In this document: positions 1 to 7,738 of the stretch, piece after piece
Layout: every line of letters starts with the position of its first letter
Position numbering within the stretch: the stretch's first letter is position 1
Origin: an uncultured Bacilli bacterium
GTDB lineage: Bacteria; Bacillota_I; Bacilli_A; RF39; UBA660
Reading direction: 5' to 3'
Length of the DNA: 17,245 nucleotides
Assembly (NCBI GenBank): GCA_910586195.1
Contig: CAJUHO010000024.1
Span: 1-17,245 of the forward strand
Notes under the pieces: model-generated
Told to the model about the DNA's origin: nothing
The model's input: only the letters and a program-made list of their open reading frames with translations
The model's database searches: none
Position numbers and translations under genes: made by a program

Positions 1-1190
1 AGTGGGCGAATGCTGTTACCGTCACATCTGCAAGTAGAAGTAAATATCAAAGTGCGACAAGTGGAACAGCGATTTCTATGGATGATATCGAAACAATGTG
101 GGTATATATCCCAAGATATTCTTATACAATAGGAAGCGAAGATGGAGTAAATTATTATGGTAAACAGGGAGTACATTTGAACAGTGCTCCAACCCAAACG
201 CTACCAGGAGAGATAGATGTCAAATTTATAAAGAAGAGTGAGAAAGAGTTCGGAAGTGCGCAGTATAAAGTCGCAGAAAAGAGAGATGGATGGAGAACGC
301 CCGACGGTTTTACATTTGGAACAAAAGAGATATCAGGAATCTGGGTAGGAAAATTTTTGCCTAGTAGTAGTAATTCTTCTACAGGGTTTGGAGGAGGAAA
401 TACTACAGAATTAGATATTATAATAAAACCAAATATGATAAGTTGGAGAAATATACAAGTCGCCAATATTGCCATCGTTGGAAGAGATGTAACAAAGAAT
501 GGAAATCGCTATGGATTTAGCACAGACAAATTAAATTCCCATGCGATGAAGAACAGCGAATGGGCGTTGGTTGCATACCTTAGCCAAAGTAAGTATGGTA
601 AAATAGGCAATAGAGAGTTTAGGGAAATAGAGAAAGAAATCTATCAAAATAAATCAAGTCAACATATAACGGGATGTAGTTATGGTGCCCCAAGTAATGG
701 AAATACAGACTATGGATGTCAATATAGATATGATGTAAATATATTAGGAACAGGAGCATCAACAACGGGAACCATCTATGGTATTTATGATATGATTGGT
801 AGTGCTTGGCAATACTTAATGGGGAATTACGCACCAAATGGGAATAAATATTCTGGACATGATACCGCATCTAATTCAGGTTATGAAGGATTCATAGGTA
901 CTGGAACTAGTATAACGGGGGAAAAATTTTTAGAAGATAAATATTATGATTTCTACAGTAGTGATAATATATTCAATGCTTGCAATAATAAATCATGTAT
1001 CTCTCATGCTATGCAAGAGATGGGAGGCTGGTATCAAGATGCTTCTGTGATAGTATCATCTTCTATTCCTTGGGTAGCTAGAGGTGGAACATACTTTGAT
1101 AGTAATGTGGCAGGAATTTTTTCCTTTTCTGGTTCAAGTGGTTTTGGGTATGCTTATCAATCATTTCGCCTAGTATTAAGTGTTAATTAA
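1..1190 (+). CDS. Surface protein with FGE/C-type-lectin-like C-terminus, 5' truncated by window edge
   Basis: The frame is open from base 3, so the gene starts outside the window; the ATG at 78 lies inside the coding frame and has no ribosome site. About 395 residues are visible. Seen: a WANAVTV stretch, an ETMWVYIPRYSYTI stretch, GIYDMIGSAWQYLMGN (about 780-827), and a C-terminus with RGG (1080-1088) ending in SFRLVLS. The GIYDM-G-x-W block followed by RGG...FR is the signature order of the formylglycine-generating-enzyme/sulfatase-modifying fold (C-type-lectin-like), as in GLYDM-GN-WEW and RGGSW...GFR. No FGE catalytic cysteine pair is evident, so a binding or display role is more likely than catalysis. 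The residues between RGG and SFR are rich in Y, F, S, G, N and D, which recalls variable lectin tips of diversity-generating-retroelement targets. The N-terminus, not visible, probably carries an export or pilin-like signal. The fold is moderately certain; the function is unknown. Confidence 0.7.
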   Translation, partial: WANAVTVTSASRSKYQSATSGTAISMDDIETMWVYIPRYSYTIGSEDGVNYYGKQGVHLNSAPTQTLPGEIDVKFIKKSEKEFGSAQYKVAEKRDGWRTPDGFTFGTKEISGIWVGKFLPSSSNSSTGFGGGNTTELDIIIKPNMISWRNIQVANIAIVGRDVTKNGNRYGFSTDKLNSHAMKNSEWALVAYLSQSKYGKIGNREFREIEKEIYQNKSSQHITGCSYGAPSNGNTDYGCQYRYDVNILGTGASTTGTIYGIYDMIGSAWQYLMGNYAPNGNKYSGHDTASNSGYEGFIGTGTSITGEKFLEDKYYDFYSSDNIFNACNNKSCISHAMQEMGGWYQDASVIVSSSIPWVARGGTYFDSNVAGIFSFSGSSGFGYAYQSFRLVLSVN

Positions 1191-1205
1191 TATTTTATAT
1201 ATGAA

Positions 1206-1234
1206 AGTTGAAATAGCAATTGACTCTTTTTTTC
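1206..1234 (+). terminator. Weak candidate terminator after the surface-protein gene
   Basis: A 6-bp imperfect stem (AGTTGA at 1206-1211 with TTGACT at 1220-1225, two G-T pairs) is followed by a run of seven T from 1227. The stem is weak, so termination is uncertain. It lies 15 bases after the stop codon, where a terminator is expected. The same TTGACT could also be read as a -35 box for murI, but no good -10 lies 16-18 bases downstream. Confidence 0.35.
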
Positions 1235-1274
1235 TTGATGTGCTAAGCTAAGATTAATAGGAGAAGGTGATTAT

Positions 1275-2027
1275 ATGGATAAACGACCAATTGGTGTTCT
1301 AGATTCAGGAATTGGCGGACTTTCTGTTTTAAATAAAGTAAAAAGGCTTCTTCCAAATGAAGATTATATTTTTTATGTAGATTCCATTCATAATCCTTAT
1401 GGGAATAAAACAAAAGAAGAGTTAATAGAAATCGTAGATAATATTATGAATGTATTGATAGAAAAAAATGTAAAATTAGTGATTGTTGCTTGTAATACAG
1501 CAAGTACACAGGTGATTTCTTATTTACGTGAGAAATATTCGTCTATTTTATTTGTTGCAACAGAGCCTGCTATTAAAGTTGCTTATGATTATTACCCTCA
1601 TAAAAATACGCTTGTGATGGCAACTCCTGGAACAATAGCCAGTGAACGATTGATGTTGTTAGATGAGACCTATCATCAAGATAGACGAACATTGCTTGCT
1701 TGTTCTGGATTAGCAGAGCTTATTGAGCAGCACCGACTTAAGGAATTGCCTGATCATTTAGACAATTTGTTTCTAAAAATTGAACGTCAAAAAGTGGAAG
1801 TGGTGGTACTTGGATGTACTCATTATCCGTTTATAAAAGAGGAAATTCAAAAATCTTTAGGACATCCTGTTATATTTTTAGATGGTGCTGAAGGAATTAG
1901 TAAACGTGTAGAATTTTTGTTGGAACAACAAAATCTTAGAAATTCTTCCAAACATAAGGGAAGTTTATCATTTATTTTAACAAATGATAAATCACAGACA
2001 CTGATTGATAAGTATTTAGATTGTTAG
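1275..2027 (+). CDS. murI: Glutamate racemase
   Basis: Interconverts L- and D-glutamate in the cytoplasm, supplying D-Glu for the second residue of the peptidoglycan stem peptide. The 250-residue protein matches the usual family length of 250-270. Visible motifs: GVLDSGIGGLSVL at 7-19 with the conserved Asp10-Ser11; the first catalytic cysteine in VACNTAS (Cys73); the second in LGCTHYPF (Cys181), followed by the catalytic-pocket His183. The usual DTARxPYG substrate loop is present as DSIHNPYGNKT at 36-46. The ATG at 1275 has an AGGAGAAGGTG ribosome site just upstream. It precedes the M15-peptidase/TruB fusion by 21 bases, so the two are probably co-transcribed; both N-terminal functions concern cell-wall peptides. 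Cofactor-independent two-cysteine mechanism is inferred from the family. Confidence 0.95.
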   Translation: MDKRPIGVLDSGIGGLSVLNKVKRLLPNEDYIFYVDSIHNPYGNKTKEELIEIVDNIMNVLIEKNVKLVIVACNTASTQVISYLREKYSSILFVATEPAIKVAYDYYPHKNTLVMATPGTIASERLMLLDETYHQDRRTLLACSGLAELIEQHRLKELPDHLDNLFLKIERQKVEVVVLGCTHYPFIKEEIQKSLGHPVIFLDGAEGISKRVEFLLEQQNLRNSSKHKGSLSFILTNDKSQTLIDKYLDC

Positions 2028-2048
2028 GTGATTAGGAGATGAGGTTTT

Positions 2049-3470
2049 ATGTATTATCAGGCATTAGTTAATAAAAAATATAAGTATCAATATCAGAAGG
2101 AAATGTTTTTAGGAAGAGTTTTAGTACCTGCTGTAGATGTAGATGGTAATCAAATAGAAATAGAGGAGAAAACATATCAGGCATATCTTGATTTACAAAA
2201 AAAATTGAAGGAAGAGAAAAATATAACGATTGGTATTTGTTCTGGTTATCGAGATGAAAAAACACAACAACAAATATTTTCTGACTTTGTTTCCTTATAT
2301 GGAGAGGATTATGCAAAAAAGACGGTGGCTATGGTAGGATGTAGTGAACATCATACTGGTCTTTGTCTTGATTTTTCCGTTTTTGCAGATGGAAAGTTTT
2401 TAGTAGAACATTCTGATATTATGGAATATTTGGAAGATTATGAAAAAATAAGTTCTTACTTTTCTAAGTTTGGCTTTATTTTAAGATATCCTAAAGATAA
2501 AGAAAAAGTGACAGGTTATGCTTATGAACCATGGCATATTCGCTATGTTGGAAAAAGTCTTGCTGAAAAGCTTTATCAAGAGGGATTGACATTAGAAGAG
2601 TATTATCAAAATATATCAGGAATTTTGGTTGTTAATAAAGAAAAGGGAATGACATCTCGTGATGTTGTAAATTTGGTAGGGAAATATTTCTATACTAAAA
2701 AAGTAGGGCATACTGGAACTTTAGACCCTATGGCAGAAGGGGTCTTAGTAATTACTTTGGGAAAAGCTACTCGTATTTCAGAACTACTTACATCCACTTA
2801 TAAAGAGTATATAGCAACTGCTAAATTAGGAATTGAAACGGATACTTTGGATATTACAGGAACTATATTAAATCAATGTAAAATTCCAAAGGAGTTACCA
2901 CTTCAAGAGACCTTGGAGATATTCCCAAAAACATATTTACAGGAAGTTCCTGTCTATTCTGCTGTGAAGGTAAATGGGAAAAAGTTATATGAATATGCTA
3001 GAGAAAATATAGAAGTATCTCTTCCCAAAAAAGAAGTAACTATTAAGAAAATGGAACTGTTGAATCAGCAAGAAGAGGAGTTTTCGTTTCGATGTCTTGT
3101 TAGCAAGGGCACCTATGTTCGTAGTCTTATTCGTGATATAGGAAGGGCAATGAATGTTTTGGCTACTATGAGTAAACTACAAAGAACCAAACAAGGGATA
3201 TTTTTTATAGAAAAATCTTCTTGTATCACAGATATCAAAAATGGTACTGCAAAACTTTATTCGTTAAAAGATGCTTTGCGCGATTATCCTCAAATTTCAC
3301 TTTCTTTTCCCGATGAGAGAAAAGTAGTAAATGGGCAATCATTAGTAAATTCTAAGAAAATAAAAGGTCCCTGTGTTTTGCTAGATACTAATGATCAGGT
3401 GTTAGCCATTTATCAGGGAAAAGAAGATAAATTAATTGCCTGGAAGGTGTTGACCACAACGAAAGAATGA
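2049..3470 (+). CDS. truB: Fusion: VanY-type M15 D-Ala-D-Ala carboxypeptidase domain + tRNA pseudouridine-55 synthase TruB
   Basis: One uninterrupted 473-residue frame with two unrelated enzymes. Residues about 1-185 form a peptidase M15B (VanY/VanXY) domain: SGYRDEKTQQQIF at 65-77, zinc motif SEHHTGLCLD at 99-108 (ligands His101 and Asp108), and EPWHIRYVG at 160-168 (catalytic Glu160, ligand His163). Residues about 190-473 form a full TruB: GILVVNKEKGMTSRDVV at 191-207 and HTGTLDPMAEGVL at 221-233 with catalytic Asp226, with a C-terminal PUA-like tail. TruB makes pseudouridine 55 in the tRNA T-loop. There is no signal peptide or membrane segment, so the peptidase half would be cytoplasmic, like VanX/VanXY, rather than secreted. 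There is no ATG near residue 190; a TTG (Leu193) lacks a well-spaced ribosome site, so a separate TruB product is not evident. The ATG at 2049 follows TAGGAGATGAGG. All catalytic residues of both halves are present. Whether the fused protein is cleaved is unknown. Confidence 0.9.
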   Translation: MYYQALVNKKYKYQYQKEMFLGRVLVPAVDVDGNQIEIEEKTYQAYLDLQKKLKEEKNITIGICSGYRDEKTQQQIFSDFVSLYGEDYAKKTVAMVGCSEHHTGLCLDFSVFADGKFLVEHSDIMEYLEDYEKISSYFSKFGFILRYPKDKEKVTGYAYEPWHIRYVGKSLAEKLYQEGLTLEEYYQNISGILVVNKEKGMTSRDVVNLVGKYFYTKKVGHTGTLDPMAEGVLVITLGKATRISELLTSTYKEYIATAKLGIETDTLDITGTILNQCKIPKELPLQETLEIFPKTYLQEVPVYSAVKVNGKKLYEYARENIEVSLPKKEVTIKKMELLNQQEEEFSFRCLVSKGTYVRSLIRDIGRAMNVLATMSKLQRTKQGIFFIEKSSCITDIKNGTAKLYSLKDALRDYPQISLSFPDERKVVNGQSLVNSKKIKGPCVLLDTNDQVLAIYQGKEDKLIAWKVLTTTKE

Positions 3471-3504
3471 GATAAAATAATATGCCAGTAATGGAGTGGA
3501 TAGA

Positions 3505-5073
3505 ATGCGTAGTTTAAATGATTTATTAATAGTGTTACAAAATTTTTATGCCTTAAGAAAAGTAGGGCAATTAAGTCAACAAGTAAAATATGATAAGGAT
3601 ACTATTACTTTTGCGAATGTAGAACAATTAATAAAGAAACATCCCAAAATGGCTGGATTTTATGTTGATATTTATAAAGTTTTGCAAACAATGACGCAGG
3701 TGCAAAGAGATGTTGTTTTGCGTACTATTTTTGAAGAAAGTGATATTTCTAAAATCACGGATAATAAATTAGAGCTTTTAGCAGGAAAGATGAGCTTAGT
3801 AGAAAAAAAGGAAGAACTATTAGAAAAATATTCAGATTTCTTTAACGAAATGGGAAGAAAAATGAGTTCTACTGGTATTCATAATCTGATAAAAAAGATA
3901 GCAGATAGCAAAATAACAGAAGAAGATATTATTAAAATGAATCAACCTGAAATTATAGACGTTATTGCAAAATCCAATAATTATGGTAGTATTAAGGGAC
4001 TTCTTACTATGAGTGATGAGAATCGTTCCTATTATATTAAAGAGTATCATTATTCACTTGGTTGTATGATGGAAGAGGACTATTCTTATTTAGGAAAAAT
4101 GAATTTCTCCAATTTTCAGGGATTTATACAAATTGTAAAAGAGCCTTATTTTTCTTTTAAAGGTGGTAGTCGCTATCGTTATACAAAAGACTCTTTTCGC
4201 TTTATGAATGCAATTGCAAAAGAGTATGGAAATAATAAAAATGTAAATTTTATTTTTTCAAACTTTAAAGAGTGTTTGTCTATTTTAGAAAATGGGACTT
4301 TACCAGATTCTTTTAAAAGACTAATTGACACTCTTACCAAAGATAAGAGTAAAAAAGAATTAAAGCGCATAGGAGAAAGGTATTCTCAGTTTTTATCAGT
4401 CAATGCTGAGATGCGATTTTTACGATATCAAACAATATTGGATGAAAATTTTATTAATAACCCTAATAAAAATGTAATTATGAGTGCCTTAGAAAAACAA
4501 AAGTATAATACTGCCAAATATAGAAGAAAAAGTAAAATACTATTAGAAAAGGTTTACCCACCTCATCAACAGTTTGGTAATGAGATTTCTCCCTTTTTCG
4601 ATGAAGAGGATTCTTTAAGCGAATTAGAAAGAAAGGGAGAATTGATAAATCATTCTATTCTTCATGATTTGTCTGCTGATGAGAGACGTTCTTGTTATAA
4701 ATTTGTGATGAATACACAAAAAAAAGAATTGATGGAGTCTAGACTTCAATTAATGATTGTACCTAATTTTTTAAATTCGCCATATAGACCTATGATTTTA
4801 AATAGGATGAAGAATGTAGTTACAAAGCAAGATGCAGATAGACTTATGCACTCTACAAAACTTATTTGTTCAACCTCTACAACAGAAGAGGAAAAGGAAG
4901 CATATATGGCATCTCTTCCTGGAGAAGAGTATACGTTTGAGCAAGATGGGTTGTCAATTTCTATTTATAATTTGGATTCAGAACTAGAACATGCAGATAA
5001 AGAAGAAATAGAAATTTATCAAAATTCTTTAAAATTAATTATTCGTAGGAATAATACTTGCAAAAAACAATAA
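3505..5073 (+). CDS. Hypothetical alpha-helical protein, 522 residues
   Basis: I do not recognise this protein. It begins at the ATG at 3505, which has GGAGTGG (3493-3499) at proper distance; the in-frame GTG at 3496 lies inside that ribosome site and is a poor start. No signal peptide, membrane span, cysteine cluster or nucleotide-binding motif is visible. The sequence is charged, Lys/Glu rich and predicted mostly helical by eye, with short blocks such as SFKGGSRYRYTKDSFRFM near the middle and an acidic C-terminal part (EQDGLSISIYNLDSELEHADKEE) ending in a basic tail. It follows truB by 34 bases without a terminator and precedes rpsO, the place held by ribC/ribF in the B. subtilis truB-ribC-rpsO cluster; it is not a flavokinase. 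Cytoplasmic location is inferred. Being a real gene is supported by length, ribosome site and operon position. Confidence 0.75.
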   Translation: MRSLNDLLIVLQNFYALRKVGQLSQQVKYDKDTITFANVEQLIKKHPKMAGFYVDIYKVLQTMTQVQRDVVLRTIFEESDISKITDNKLELLAGKMSLVEKKEELLEKYSDFFNEMGRKMSSTGIHNLIKKIADSKITEEDIIKMNQPEIIDVIAKSNNYGSIKGLLTMSDENRSYYIKEYHYSLGCMMEEDYSYLGKMNFSNFQGFIQIVKEPYFSFKGGSRYRYTKDSFRFMNAIAKEYGNNKNVNFIFSNFKECLSILENGTLPDSFKRLIDTLTKDKSKKELKRIGERYSQFLSVNAEMRFLRYQTILDENFINNPNKNVIMSALEKQKYNTAKYRRKSKILLEKVYPPHQQFGNEISPFFDEEDSLSELERKGELINHSILHDLSADERRSCYKFVMNTQKKELMESRLQLMIVPNFLNSPYRPMILNRMKNVVTKQDADRLMHSTKLICSTSTTEEEKEAYMASLPGEEYTFEQDGLSISIYNLDSELEHADKEEIEIYQNSLKLIIRRNNTCKKQ

Positions 5074-5086
5074 CTATTAGTATAAT
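5058..5086 (+). promoter_or_regulatory. Sigma-A promoter for rpsO (and pnp)
   Basis: TTGCAA at 5058-5063 and a perfect TATAAT at 5081-5086 are separated by exactly 17 bases. The -35 box overlaps the end of the preceding hypothetical gene, whose stop is at 5071-5073. Transcription would start near 5092-5094, leaving a leader of about 75 bases before rpsO. The same TTGCAA-17-TATAAT (or TATCAT) arrangement recurs at 12592 and 14752. Confidence 0.8.
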
Positions 5087-5094
5087 ATAAATGT

Positions 5095-5144
5095 CTACCG
5101 ATTCTTGGTATAAAGAATTTCCGACTTTTTACTAGGTATTGGTG
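5095..5144 (+). promoter_or_regulatory. Candidate structured leader of rpsO (possible S15 autoregulation site)
   Basis: The leader contains a hairpin ATTCTT (5101-5106)/AAGAAT (5113-5118) with a six-base loop. An outer pairing, TACCG (5096-5100) with TTGGT or TTGGTG (5139-5144) including G-T pairs, would enclose it as a multi-branch structure just upstream of the ribosome site at 5151-5162. S15 is known to bind and repress its own mRNA through junction-like leaders in several bacteria, including Bacillota. Here only the pairings are seen; the S15 link is inference and the helices are short. Confidence 0.35.
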
Positions 5145-5168
5145 AATATAGAGGAAAGGAAGAGAAAA

Positions 5169-5438
5169 ATGGCTTTAACGAAAGAAGAGAAGGCAAGTAT
5201 TGTAAAAGATTTTGCTAGAAGTGAAAAAGATACAGGAAGTGCAGAAGTACAAATTGCAATTCTTACAAAAGAAATTAATGATTTAACAGATCACTTAAAA
5301 GTACATATTCACGATTATCATTCTAGACGTGGACTTCTAAAGAAGGTTGGACAACGTAGAAATATGTTACAATATTTGCAAAAGCAAGATATTACAAGAT
5401 ATCGTGAAGTAATTAGTAAATTAGGATTAAGAAAGTAG
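5169..5438 (+). CDS. rpsO: 30S ribosomal protein S15
   Basis: S15 is a primary 16S rRNA-binding protein of the small-subunit platform. From the ATG at 5169 (MALTKEEK) the protein is 89 residues, exactly the canonical length; the upstream TTG at 5139 would only add a spurious ten-residue extension across the ribosome site GAGGAAAGGAAG (5151-5162). Conserved blocks seen: DTGSAEVQIAILTKEINDLTDHL, HDYHSRRGLLKKVGQRRNMLQYL and ITRYREVISKLGLRK; the HDYHSRRGLL segment contains the invariant rRNA-contact residues. It is transcribed from the promoter at 5058 and followed by a terminator whose hairpin begins at the stop codon, then pnp, the conserved rpsO-pnp order of many bacteria. Confidence 0.98.
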   Translation: MALTKEEKASIVKDFARSEKDTGSAEVQIAILTKEINDLTDHLKVHIHDYHSRRGLLKKVGQRRNMLQYLQKQDITRYREVISKLGLRK

Positions 5439-5464
5439 ACATTATTTTTAGTGTCTATTTTTTG
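5436..5464 (+). terminator. Rho-independent terminator between rpsO and pnp
   Basis: An 8-bp stem (5436-5443 with 5450-5457, one G-T pair) closes a six-base loop and is followed by six T. The stem starts on the TAG stop codon of rpsO. No clear promoter lies between it and pnp, so partial read-through probably expresses pnp, giving more S15 than PNPase; that is inference. Confidence 0.8.
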
Positions 5465-5494
5465 TTAGAGACTTAGAAAAGAGGAGTAAAATAA

Positions 5495-7660
5495 ATGAAG
5501 AAAGTATATGAGTTAGATTTTCACGGAAAAAAGATTATAGTAGAAAATGGAGAAATGGCCAAACAGGCGACAGGGTCTGTATTGGTACGATATGGAGATA
5601 CTGTGGTTTTAGCAGCAGCAGTAGTAAATAAGAATGTTAATTTATTGTCTGATTTTTTCCCGCTTACCGTAAATTATCAAGAAAAGTTATATTCTGTTGG
5701 AAAAATACCAGGAGGTTTTATTAAGCGTGAAGGGAGACCAACGGATAATGCAACCCTTGCTGCCCGTATGATTGATCGACCAATGCGCCCCTTATTTCCA
5801 GAAGATTTTAAAAATGAGGTGCAAGTTATTAATACCGTTTTAAGCGTAGATCAAGACTGCTCACCAGAATTAACAGCTATGCTTGCCTCATCCCTTGCTG
5901 TATCTATTAGTAAAATTCCTTTTAATGGACCAATCGCTGGTGTAAAAGTAGGGTATGTTTCAGGAAAGTATATTATTAATCCAACTCCAGAAGAGTTAGA
6001 CAATTCTGAGATTGATTTAACAGTAGCAGGAACACGTGATGCTATTAATATGGTAGAGTCTAGTGCCAAACAAGTATCAGAAGATATCATGTTAGAGGGA
6101 TTAATGAAGGCACATAAAGAAGTAAAAAAATTAATTAAATTTCAACAGCAGATAATAGATGATATTGGTGCTGAAAAGATGGAATATGAATGTTTAACAG
6201 TTGATAAGAAAATGAGAGAAAGTATCTCTCAACAAGTAACAGAAAAGATGGATAAAGCCTTAAGAATTAAGGGTAAACAAGAAATGCATGAGGCAGTGGA
6301 TGCTATCAAGGAAGAGGTATTAGTACAATATACAGAGGAGTTTGGAGAAAGTTTAAGTGGTTCTGAATTAAAAGAGCTTCTTACAAAAGTGCGAATGGTT
6401 TTAGATGATATAGAATATAAACTATTTAGGCAAATAGTTGTAAAAGAACATATTCGTGCTGATGGTAGAGCAATGGATGAAATTCGTCCTTTGTCAACGG
6501 ATATTGATATTTTACCAAGAACACATGGTTCAGCCCTTTTTACAAGAGGGGAAACTCAAAGTTTATCAGTAACAACACTAGGGGCATTAGGAGAACATCA
6601 AATTTTAGATGGATTAAGCTTAGAAGATCAAAAACGATTTATGTTACACTATAATTTCCCACAATTTTCGGTAGGAGAGACAGGACGGTATGGAGCTCCA
6701 GGAAGGCGTGAAGTAGGACATGGAGCATTAGGTGAGAAAGCTCTTTTACAAGTAATTCCTAAGGAAGAGGAATTTCCTTATACAATCCGTGTAGTATCAG
6801 AAATATTAGAGTCAAATGGTTCTTCTTCCCAAGCATCTATTTGTGCTGGTTGTATGTCATTAATGGCAGCAGGAGTTCCTATTAAAGCTCCAGTGGCAGG
6901 AATTGCCATGGGATTAATTACCGACGGAGACGATTATACAATTTTAACAGATATACAAGGTATGGAAGACCATTTAGGAGATATGGATTTTAAAGTAGCA
7001 GGAACAGAAGATGGAATTTGCGCTTTACAGATGGATATTAAGATTAAAGGTGTTACAGAACAGATTTTGAAAGAGGCATTAGAACAAGCAAAAAAGGCAC
7101 GTTTACAAGTTTTGAAAGTTATGAAAAAACAAATTAAAGAGCCTCGCAAAGAAGTATCCAAATATGCACCTAAGATGGAAACTTTCATGATTAATCCTAG
7201 TAAGATTCGTGATGTTATTGGTCGCGGTGGGGAAATGATTACTAAAATTATTTGTGAAGCTTCTAATGTAGTGGATGTAAATAATATTAATGCAGTCAAA
7301 GTAGATTTAGAAGATGATGGTCGTGTTATTATTTATCATTCTGATAAAGATATTATTGCAAAAACTAGAAAAATGATTGAAGATGTTACAAGAGAAGTAG
7401 AAGAAGGAAAAATTTATGAGGCTAAAGTTGTGAAAGTAGAGGAATTTGGATGTTTTGTTCAATTATGGCCTGGGTGTGAAGGAATGGTTCATATCTCTAA
7501 GCTTTCCCATGATCGTATCGAAAAAGTGGAAGATGTTGTATCTGTTGGTGATGAAATATTAGTAAAAGCAATTGGTACAGATAAAAAGGGTAGACTTAAT
7601 TTTTCTAGAAAGGATGCTTTACCACCTTCTAAGAATAAAAATAAAAAAGGGGAAAAATAG
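5495..7660 (+). CDS. pnp: Polyribonucleotide nucleotidyltransferase (PNPase)
   Basis: Phosphorolytic 3'-5' exoribonuclease and RNA tailing enzyme, acting as a cytoplasmic homotrimer in mRNA decay. The 721-residue length is standard. Domain order: RNase PH 1 (about 10-140), helical linker (about 150-310), RNase PH 2 (about 325-540), KH (about 560-620) with GRGG at 576-579, and S1 (about 636-706) containing EEFGCFVQL and GMVHISKLS. The second PH domain carries HYNFPQFSVGETGR from about 385 and the catalytic GMEDHLGDMDFKV from 489, whose Asp492 and Asp498 match E. coli Asp486 and Asp492 in spacing. The FFPLTVNYQEKLYSVGKIPGG-type substrate block is present near the N-terminus. The ATG at 5495 follows GAGGAG at suitable distance. 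It is downstream of rpsO and likely depends on read-through of its terminator. All active-site blocks look intact. Confidence 0.98.
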   Translation: MKKVYELDFHGKKIIVENGEMAKQATGSVLVRYGDTVVLAAAVVNKNVNLLSDFFPLTVNYQEKLYSVGKIPGGFIKREGRPTDNATLAARMIDRPMRPLFPEDFKNEVQVINTVLSVDQDCSPELTAMLASSLAVSISKIPFNGPIAGVKVGYVSGKYIINPTPEELDNSEIDLTVAGTRDAINMVESSAKQVSEDIMLEGLMKAHKEVKKLIKFQQQIIDDIGAEKMEYECLTVDKKMRESISQQVTEKMDKALRIKGKQEMHEAVDAIKEEVLVQYTEEFGESLSGSELKELLTKVRMVLDDIEYKLFRQIVVKEHIRADGRAMDEIRPLSTDIDILPRTHGSALFTRGETQSLSVTTLGALGEHQILDGLSLEDQKRFMLHYNFPQFSVGETGRYGAPGRREVGHGALGEKALLQVIPKEEEFPYTIRVVSEILESNGSSSQASICAGCMSLMAAGVPIKAPVAGIAMGLITDGDDYTILTDIQGMEDHLGDMDFKVAGTEDGICALQMDIKIKGVTEQILKEALEQAKKARLQVLKVMKKQIKEPRKEVSKYAPKMETFMINPSKIRDVIGRGGEMITKIICEASNVVDVNNINAVKVDLEDDGRVIIYHSDKDIIAKTRKMIEDVTREVEEGKIYEAKVVKVEEFGCFVQLWPGCEGMVHISKLSHDRIEKVEDVVSVGDEILVKAIGTDKKGRLNFSRKDALPPSKNKNKKGEK

Positions 7661-7668
7661 TTAGTCAG

Positions 7669-7707
7669 AAAGAAGTATGAAGAAAAAATTATACTTCTTT
7701 TTTTCTT
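7669..7707 (+). terminator. Rho-independent terminator after pnp
   Basis: A perfect 10-bp stem (7669-7678 with 7691-7700) encloses a 12-base A-rich loop and runs into a T-rich tail (7698-7707). It starts 9 bases after the pnp stop. The stem has only two G-C pairs, so it may be leaky towards the following gene, which has no obvious promoter of its own. Confidence 0.75.
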
Positions 7708-7738
7708 GCCATTACATATATATTAGTAGGTGGTTTGA

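Noticed and set aside
78..80. ATG at 78 as start of the first gene
   Set aside because: The same frame is open back to base 3 and encodes a continuous WANAVTV... segment; there is no ribosome site before 78.
155..475. Minus-strand frame opposite the first gene
   Set aside because: It lies entirely antisense to a well-supported coding region, has no ribosome site and no recognisable domain. The same applies to other antisense frames within pnp, ruvB, the hypothetical protein and the Gre-like gene.
1220..1254. Promoter for murI using TTGACT
   Set aside because: No hexamer resembling TATAAT lies 16-18 bases downstream; TAAGAT at 1249 is 23 bases away.
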